From Streptomyces sp. LX-29 (GTDB taxonomy: Bacteria > Actinomycetota > Actinomycetes > Streptomycetales > Streptomycetaceae), in NCBI RefSeq assembly GCF_029541745.1, contig NZ_CP089746.1, positions 1,364,001 to 1,428,000 on the forward strand: DNA of 64,000 nt. The letters run 5' to 3'. The notes under the pieces are model-generated. The model saw only the letters and a program-made list of their open reading frames with translations, was not told where the DNA came from and searched no databases. The position numbers and the translations under genes are program-made. Positions 60,045-64,000 of this stretch are shown one piece after another; positions within the stretch are counted from its first letter, which is position 1; the number at the start of each line of letters is the position of its first letter.

Positions 60045-61083
60045 AGTCGGCGAATGCGTCCCTGATCTGGTCGGTGGACAGGTCGAGGTGTTCCAGGATC
60101 GTGTAGCGGCCCGGACGGGTCTGCGGGGCGAACTCCACCACCTGCACGAACTCCTCCGCGGTGAAGCCGATCTCGGAGGGAAGCACCGGCAGCCCGTGAC
60201 GGCGCAGCACCTCCGCCATGAAACCGGCGTCCTCGTGGGCGCCGCGCAGGTGCATGGCGAAGGCGGCGCCGAGGCCGCACTGCTCGCCGTGGCTGGCCGC
60301 GCGCTTCGGGAAGAGCAGGTCGAAGGCGTGGTTGATCTCGTGGCAGGCGCCGGAGGCCGGGCGACTGTCGCCGGCCACCGACATCGAGATGCCGGTGAGG
60401 ACCAGGCCCTCGGCCAGCACCTGGAGGAAGTCGTCGTCGCCCACGCCGCCGGGGTGGCGCAGCACGGCCTCGCCGGCCTGCCGGGCCATGGCGGCGGCCA
60501 GCCCGTCGATGCCCTCTCCGGTCTCCCGGTGGGACAGCTCCCAGTCGGCGACGGCGGAGATGTTGGACAGCGCGTCGCCGATGCCGGAGCGGACGAACCG
60601 CACCGGGGCCTCGCGGATGATGTCGAGGTCGATGACGACGGCGATCGGGTTCGGGACCCCGTAGGAGCCACGGCCCGCGTCGTTGTCCAGGGTGGCGACC
60701 GGCGAGCACAGCCCGTCGTGCGACAGGTTGGTGGCCACCGCGACCAGCGGCAGGCCGATGCGCGCGGCGGCGAACTTCGCACAGTCGATGATCTTGCCGC
60801 CGCCCAGGCCCACGACCGCGTCGTAGTGCCCGGACTTCATCCCGTCGGCGAGCTTGATCGCGTCATCCAGGGTGCCGCCGCCGACCTCGTACCAGCTGGC
60901 GCCCGGAAGGGCCGGGGCGAGCCGCTCGCGCAGCGCCGCCCCGGAACCACCGCTGATCGCGATGGCCAGCTTGCCCGATGCGGAGATCCGCTGGTCGGCC
61001 AGGACCCCCGCGAGATCATCCAGCGCGCCGGGACGAATGTCGACGACGACCGGCGAGGGGATGAGTCGGGTCAGTACTGGCAC
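60022..61083 (-). CDS. Iron-type alcohol dehydrogenase, sn-glycerol-1-phosphate dehydrogenase-like
   Basis: A 353-residue enzyme of the dehydroquinate-synthase-like/AraM-EgsA group. The NAD(P) site is DAVVGLGGGKIIDCAKFAAA. Metal-site regions are RSGIGDALSNISAVADWELS and GACHEINHAFDLLFPKRAAS / HGEQCGLGAAFAMH (Asp, His, His ligands). This fold makes glycerol-1-phosphate from dihydroxyacetone phosphate in archaea and some bacteria, but related enzymes use other polyol phosphates. The GTG at 61083 overlaps the nucleotidyltransferase stop by 13 bp. It is placed to provide the polyol phosphate later activated by the neighbouring nucleotidyltransferase. Confidence 0.9.
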   Translation of the reverse strand: MPVLTRLIPSPVVVDIRPGALDDLAGVLADQRISASGKLAIAISGGSGAALRERLAPALPGASWYEVGGGTLDDAIKLADGMKSGHYDAVVGLGGGKIIDCAKFAAARIGLPLVAVATNLSHDGLCSPVATLDNDAGRGSYGVPNPIAVVIDLDIIREAPVRFVRSGIGDALSNISAVADWELSHRETGEGIDGLAAAMARQAGEAVLRHPGGVGDDDFLQVLAEGLVLTGISMSVAGDSRPASGACHEINHAFDLLFPKRAASHGEQCGLGAAFAMHLRGAHEDAGFMAEVLRRHGLPVLPSEIGFTAEEFVQVVEFAPQTRPGRYTILEHLDLSTDQIRDAFADYAKAIGS

Positions 61084-61808
61084 GCGATCTCACGGCCCTT
61101 CGCGAGGTCGTCGTGGTTGTCGATCTCGACCCAGCGCACCTCGCCGATCGGGGCCACGTCGACCTTGAAGCCGCGGTTGACCAGCTCCTGGTAGCCGTCC
61201 TCGTAGTACAGGTCGGGGTCGCGCTCGAAAGTGGCGCGCAGCGCGTCGCCCAGCTCCTCGGCGGCCTCGCCCTCGATGAGGGTGACGCCGATGTACTCGC
61301 CGGTGGCCTCGGACGGGTCCATCAGCTTGGTGATCCGCTGGACGCCCTTCTCCGGGTCCACGATGACCTTCATCTCCTCGTCGGCGAGCTGCTTCACCGT
61401 GTCGAGGGCGAGGATGATCTTCTGGCCGTTGCCGCGGGCGGCGAGCAGGGTCTTCTCGACGGAGACCGGGTGCACGGTGTCGCCGTTGGCGAGGATCACG
61501 CTGTGCTTGATCTCGTCACGGGCGCACCACAGGGAGTAGGCGTTGTTCCACTCCTCGGCCTTGTCGTTGTCGATCAGGGTGATCTTCAGGCCGTACTTCT
61601 GCTCCAGCGCCGCCTTGCGCTCGTACACGGCCTCCTTGCGGTAGCCGACGACGATCGCGACCTCGGTCAGTCCCACCTCGGCGAAGTTGCCCAGGGTCAG
61701 GTCGAGGACGGTGGTGTCGCCGTCCACGGGCACCAGGGCCTTGGGCAGGGTGTCGGTGTAGGGGCGCAGACGCCGTCCGGCGCCGGCGGCCAGCACGAGG
61801 CCGATCAT
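61071..61808 (-). CDS. Sugar/polyol-phosphate nucleotidyltransferase
   Basis: A 245-residue nucleotidyltransferase. The N-terminal signature is MIGLVLAAGAGRRLRPYTDT with LPKALVPVDG, the nucleotide-binding loop. HSVILANGDTVHPVSVEKTL has the metal Asp, and RWVEIDNHDDLAKGREI is near the C-terminus. The short length and the NNAYSLWCARDEI segment resemble LicC/inositol-1-phosphate-cytidylyltransferase-like enzymes, so a CDP-activated alcohol is likely but not proven. The ATG overlaps the upstream stop (ATGA). It works between a polyol-phosphate dehydrogenase and two CDP-alcohol phosphotransferases. Confidence 0.93.
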   Translation of the reverse strand: MIGLVLAAGAGRRLRPYTDTLPKALVPVDGDTTVLDLTLGNFAEVGLTEVAIVVGYRKEAVYERKAALEQKYGLKITLIDNDKAEEWNNAYSLWCARDEIKHSVILANGDTVHPVSVEKTLLAARGNGQKIILALDTVKQLADEEMKVIVDPEKGVQRITKLMDPSEATGEYIGVTLIEGEAAEELGDALRATFERDPDLYYEDGYQELVNRGFKVDVAPIGEVRWVEIDNHDDLAKGREIACQY

Positions 61809-63646
61809 GCGGGTTCTCCTGTTTCGTCGTGTACAGCGGGTGCTCCGGAGGACACCCAGAAGCGAATGCTCTCGATGAGCACCGCCAGCGCCAGGGCCCC
61901 GGCAAGGGCCGTCAGCGCGATGGTGAAACCTTGGTCATGCCACACGGCGGCGGCGGCTGTGACAGCCAGGGTCCGCCCCTCGTGCCCCCCGGTGATCCGC
62001 ACCAGCCAGTGCGGCGGCGCGCCGGTGCCACCGCGGATGCGGTACACCGTGTCGTAGTGATGGTAGGCGACGGCGGCCACCAGCCCGAAAGCCGCGGGCA
62101 AGGCTCCGTTCACCTCGCTGCGAGCCGCCAGGATGAGCACCGTGGTGTACTCCGCCACCCGGAACAGCGGCGGGACCAGCCAGTCCAGCGGGCCCTTCAG
62201 CGGCCGGCCGACCGCGAGACCGGCCAGCAGGGCGTAGACCGCGGCCGCGCCCACCGGGGCCCAGCCGCCGTACGCCGGCAGGGCCACCCCCGCCAGCAGC
62301 ACGCCCGTCGCGGCCGCCGCCCACAGCAGCGGGCCGTAGGTCCCCAGCCCGATCCGGCGGCCGGCGCCCTTGGCCACCAGCTCCGCCAGCGGGCCGGTGT
62401 CGGCGAGGTCCGCCAGCGCCCGCGCGGCCCGGTCGGTCCGCCGCGCCCTGCGGGTCAGCGAGCGCAGCACCCGGCCGGCGGTGGTGTAGCAGGCCGCGAA
62501 CGAGCAGCCGATCAGCAGGGCGTAGAAGACGATGCGGGGCGTGGTGAGCGCGGTGAGGACGGCGATCATCGCCCAGCGCTCGCCGATCGGCAGCACGATC
62601 ATGCGCCGGGCCCAGACGGTCCAGCCGACGCTGTCCAGCCGGTCGGAGAGCGCGGCGGTGGGGCTGGTGTTGCCGGTGGCGTCGTGGTTGGCCTCGTTGA
62701 AGGAGAAATCCACCACATGCCGGCAGGTCTGGAGCACCATCGCGGCCAGCGCCAGCGCCCAGACGTCGTCACCGCCGCCGCTGTTGGCGGCGCCCAGCGC
62801 CAGGCCGGCGTAGTACGCGTACTCCTTGGCCCGGTCGAAGGTGGCGTCCAGCCAGGCGCCCAGCGTGGAGTACTGCAGGGAGTAGCGGGCCAGCTGGCCG
62901 TCGGTGCAGTCCAGCACGAAGGAGAAGATCAGCAGCGCGCCGGCGGCGATGAAGCCGGGCCGGGTGCCGGTGGCCGCGCAGCCCGCCGCGATCAGCGCGG
63001 TGAACAGCGAGGCGGTGGTGACGTGGTTGGGCGTGAGGCCGCGGCGGGCGCACCAGCGGGCGATGTAGCGCGAGTACGGGCTGATGAAGAAGGTGGTGAA
63101 GAAGCCGTCCCGCGACTTCACGGCGGTGCGCAGCCGGATCTCCTCGTCGTCGACGCGGTCGACGGCGGCGCGTGCCCGCGCCCGCTCCTCCGGGGCGACC
63201 GGCACCCCCGCGACCAGCACCCCGAGCTCGGGGCGGTGCACGTCGACGCCTGCGGCGAGCAGATCGTCGACGAGGGCGTCGGGCAGGGGTTGATCGTGGT
63301 CGGCCGGTGGTCGGGTCGTGCCCGCCCCTTCCGCCCCCGCGGAACGACCGCCCACGACCTCGGCCAGCTCGGCGCGAGCCTCCGGCTGCACGGTCATCGC
63401 ACCCGGCACCGCGCCCGCGGTGAAGCGGGGGTCGGTCAGCGCGAGCCGCAGGGCGTGCGCATGGCCCACGAAGCGGGTGTCGACGACGGCGACGCGCTCG
63501 CCCGCCGGGACGGCGACCAGCTGCGTCGCCACACCGGCGGCGTCAGCCGCCATACGCACGTCGAACCCCAGCGACCGCAGCTCGTCCGCGAGGGACGAGC
63601 CGACGACCGGCGGACCGGTGAGAATGGCGGTCGACAGACGACTCAC
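61805..63646 (-). CDS. DUF5941 / CDP-alcohol phosphatidyltransferase fusion membrane protein
   Basis: A 613-residue protein. Residues 1-180 are a soluble domain with a nucleotidyltransferase-like look (TAILTGPPVVGSSLADELRS), but I see no clear catalytic motif. Residues 180-400 hold a CDP-alcohol phosphotransferase with the full motif (DCTDGQLAR, GAWLDATFD, all four Asp). Residues 440-600 are a further membrane domain (DUF5941-like: HHYDTVYRIRGGTGAPPHW). The GTG at 63646 follows an AAGGA directly, an unusually short spacing. It heads the surface-polymer operon. The product alcohol is unknown; the three-part fusion suggests a dedicated glycopolymer or phosphoinositol-type lipid. Confidence 0.9.
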   Translation of the reverse strand: MSRLSTAILTGPPVVGSSLADELRSLGFDVRMAADAAGVATQLVAVPAGERVAVVDTRFVGHAHALRLALTDPRFTAGAVPGAMTVQPEARAELAEVVGGRSAGAEGAGTTRPPADHDQPLPDALVDDLLAAGVDVHRPELGVLVAGVPVAPEERARARAAVDRVDDEEIRLRTAVKSRDGFFTTFFISPYSRYIARWCARRGLTPNHVTTASLFTALIAAGCAATGTRPGFIAAGALLIFSFVLDCTDGQLARYSLQYSTLGAWLDATFDRAKEYAYYAGLALGAANSGGGDDVWALALAAMVLQTCRHVVDFSFNEANHDATGNTSPTAALSDRLDSVGWTVWARRMIVLPIGERWAMIAVLTALTTPRIVFYALLIGCSFAACYTTAGRVLRSLTRRARRTDRAARALADLADTGPLAELVAKGAGRRIGLGTYGPLLWAAAATGVLLAGVALPAYGGWAPVGAAAVYALLAGLAVGRPLKGPLDWLVPPLFRVAEYTTVLILAARSEVNGALPAAFGLVAAVAYHHYDTVYRIRGGTGAPPHWLVRITGGHEGRTLAVTAAAAVWHDQGFTIALTALAGALALAVLIESIRFWVSSGAPAVHDETGEPA

Positions 63647-63896
63647 TCCTTGGCGACTGGACGGGGCGGCCCCGCCGGTTCCACGGCGTCCGGGCAGCGG
63701 GTGGTGCCCGCATGGGCCCGACGTCGGGCGGGTGCGGCACGTCGGCAGAGGCTATCGGATACGTCGAAGCACCCGTTCACCGCACATTCACCGCCCGATC
63801 GGGTGAGCGACGGCTATGTCTGCCGCGATCATCATGGTGGATACCGGCTTCCCCATCAAACGGCCGCCCCCCTTCCGCTCTGGATAGGGTGCCGTC

Positions 63897-64000
63897 ATGA
63901 CATGGCTGATCACGGGTGGTGCCGGATATATCGGGGCGCATGTAGTAGGGGTCATGGCGGAGGCCGGGGAGCGGGTCGCCGTGCTCGACAACCTGAGCAG
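63897..64000 (+). CDS. galE: UDP-glucose 4-epimerase, N-terminus only (cut by window edge)
   Basis: The 34 residues visible begin MTWLITGGAGYIGAHVVGVM and continue to AVLDNLS, the NAD-binding GGAGYIG fold and Asp of GalE-type extended SDRs. The ATG at 63897 has only a weak ribosome site. It is divergent from the surface-polymer operon across 250 bp and may supply UDP-galactose for it. The rest of the gene is outside the window. Confidence 0.88.
   Translation, partial: MTWLITGGAGYIGAHVVGVMAEAGERVAVLDNLS

Overview
The window is high-GC actinobacterial chromosome, almost certainly Streptomyces or a close relative. The support is GTG starts throughout, a WhiJ-type HTH/DUF397/ATP-binding trio, a Streptomyces-type hopanoid operon, and a core block in the order rRNA methyltransferase - rplT - rpmI - infC - DUF1844. 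I saw no tRNA or rRNA genes, insertion sequences or CRISPR arrays. Both edges cut a gene: a PAS-type sensor at the left and galE at the right.

Layout. (1) 1-10.6 kb, core and household genes: sensor kinase fragment, SpoU methyltransferase, L20/L35/IF3, DUF1844, aquaporin, SseB-like protein, a mycosin-like subtilase coupled to a membrane protein, a fold-III PLP enzyme and a DUF2510 lipoprotein-like protein. (2) 10.7-17.6 kb, a gamma-glutamylation catabolic locus: SDR, aldehyde dehydrogenase and a GlnA4-like ligase on the minus strand, divergent from a FadR-type regulator, an amino-acid/ethanolamine permease and a peptidase C26 amidase. (3) 18-25.8 kb, mixed genes: MBL hydrolase, VOC protein, the WhiJ-like trio, GDSL esterase, tyrosine phosphatase and a bacterial serpin. 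(4) 25.8-39 kb, a complete hopanoid operon read right to left: hpnC-hpnD-hpnE-prenyl synthase-shc-hpnG-hpnH-ispG-dxs-hpnO. Several stop/start codons overlap, and a TetR regulator lies upstream. (5) 40.2-56.4 kb, a polyunsaturated-fatty-acid-synthase-like polyketide cluster with an unusual domain order. One protein is AT-ACP. The second is a 2032-residue FabL-type ER-KS-CLF-KR-DH. The third is KR plus a degenerate DH. Around them are an FAD oxidoreductase, SnoaL-like protein, SDR and P450, with LuxR and IclR regulators upstream. (6) 56.5-63.7 kb, a cell-surface polymer operon: two CDP-alcohol phosphotransferases, a nucleotidyltransferase, a glycerol-1-phosphate-dehydrogenase-like enzyme, a GT2 glycosyltransferase and a TagGH-type ABC exporter.

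How the genes fit together. dxs and ispG sit inside the hopanoid operon and would feed isoprenoid precursors to the prenyl synthase. HpnCDE then make squalene, Shc cyclises it, and HpnH/HpnG/HpnO extend and aminate the side chain. In the PKS cluster, AT-ACP would load and carry the chain, KS-CLF elongate it, KR/DH and the N-terminal enoyl reductase process it, and the FAD enzyme, SDR and P450 tailor it. No phosphopantetheinyl transferase is present, so activation must come from elsewhere.

The least conventional signals are the rearranged PUFA-like synthase with a fused FabL-type reductase, a 42-codon pentapeptide-like ORF built of 15-bp repeats inside the hopanoid operon, an ATC start on infC, and a CDP-alcohol phosphotransferase lacking the fourth motif aspartate.
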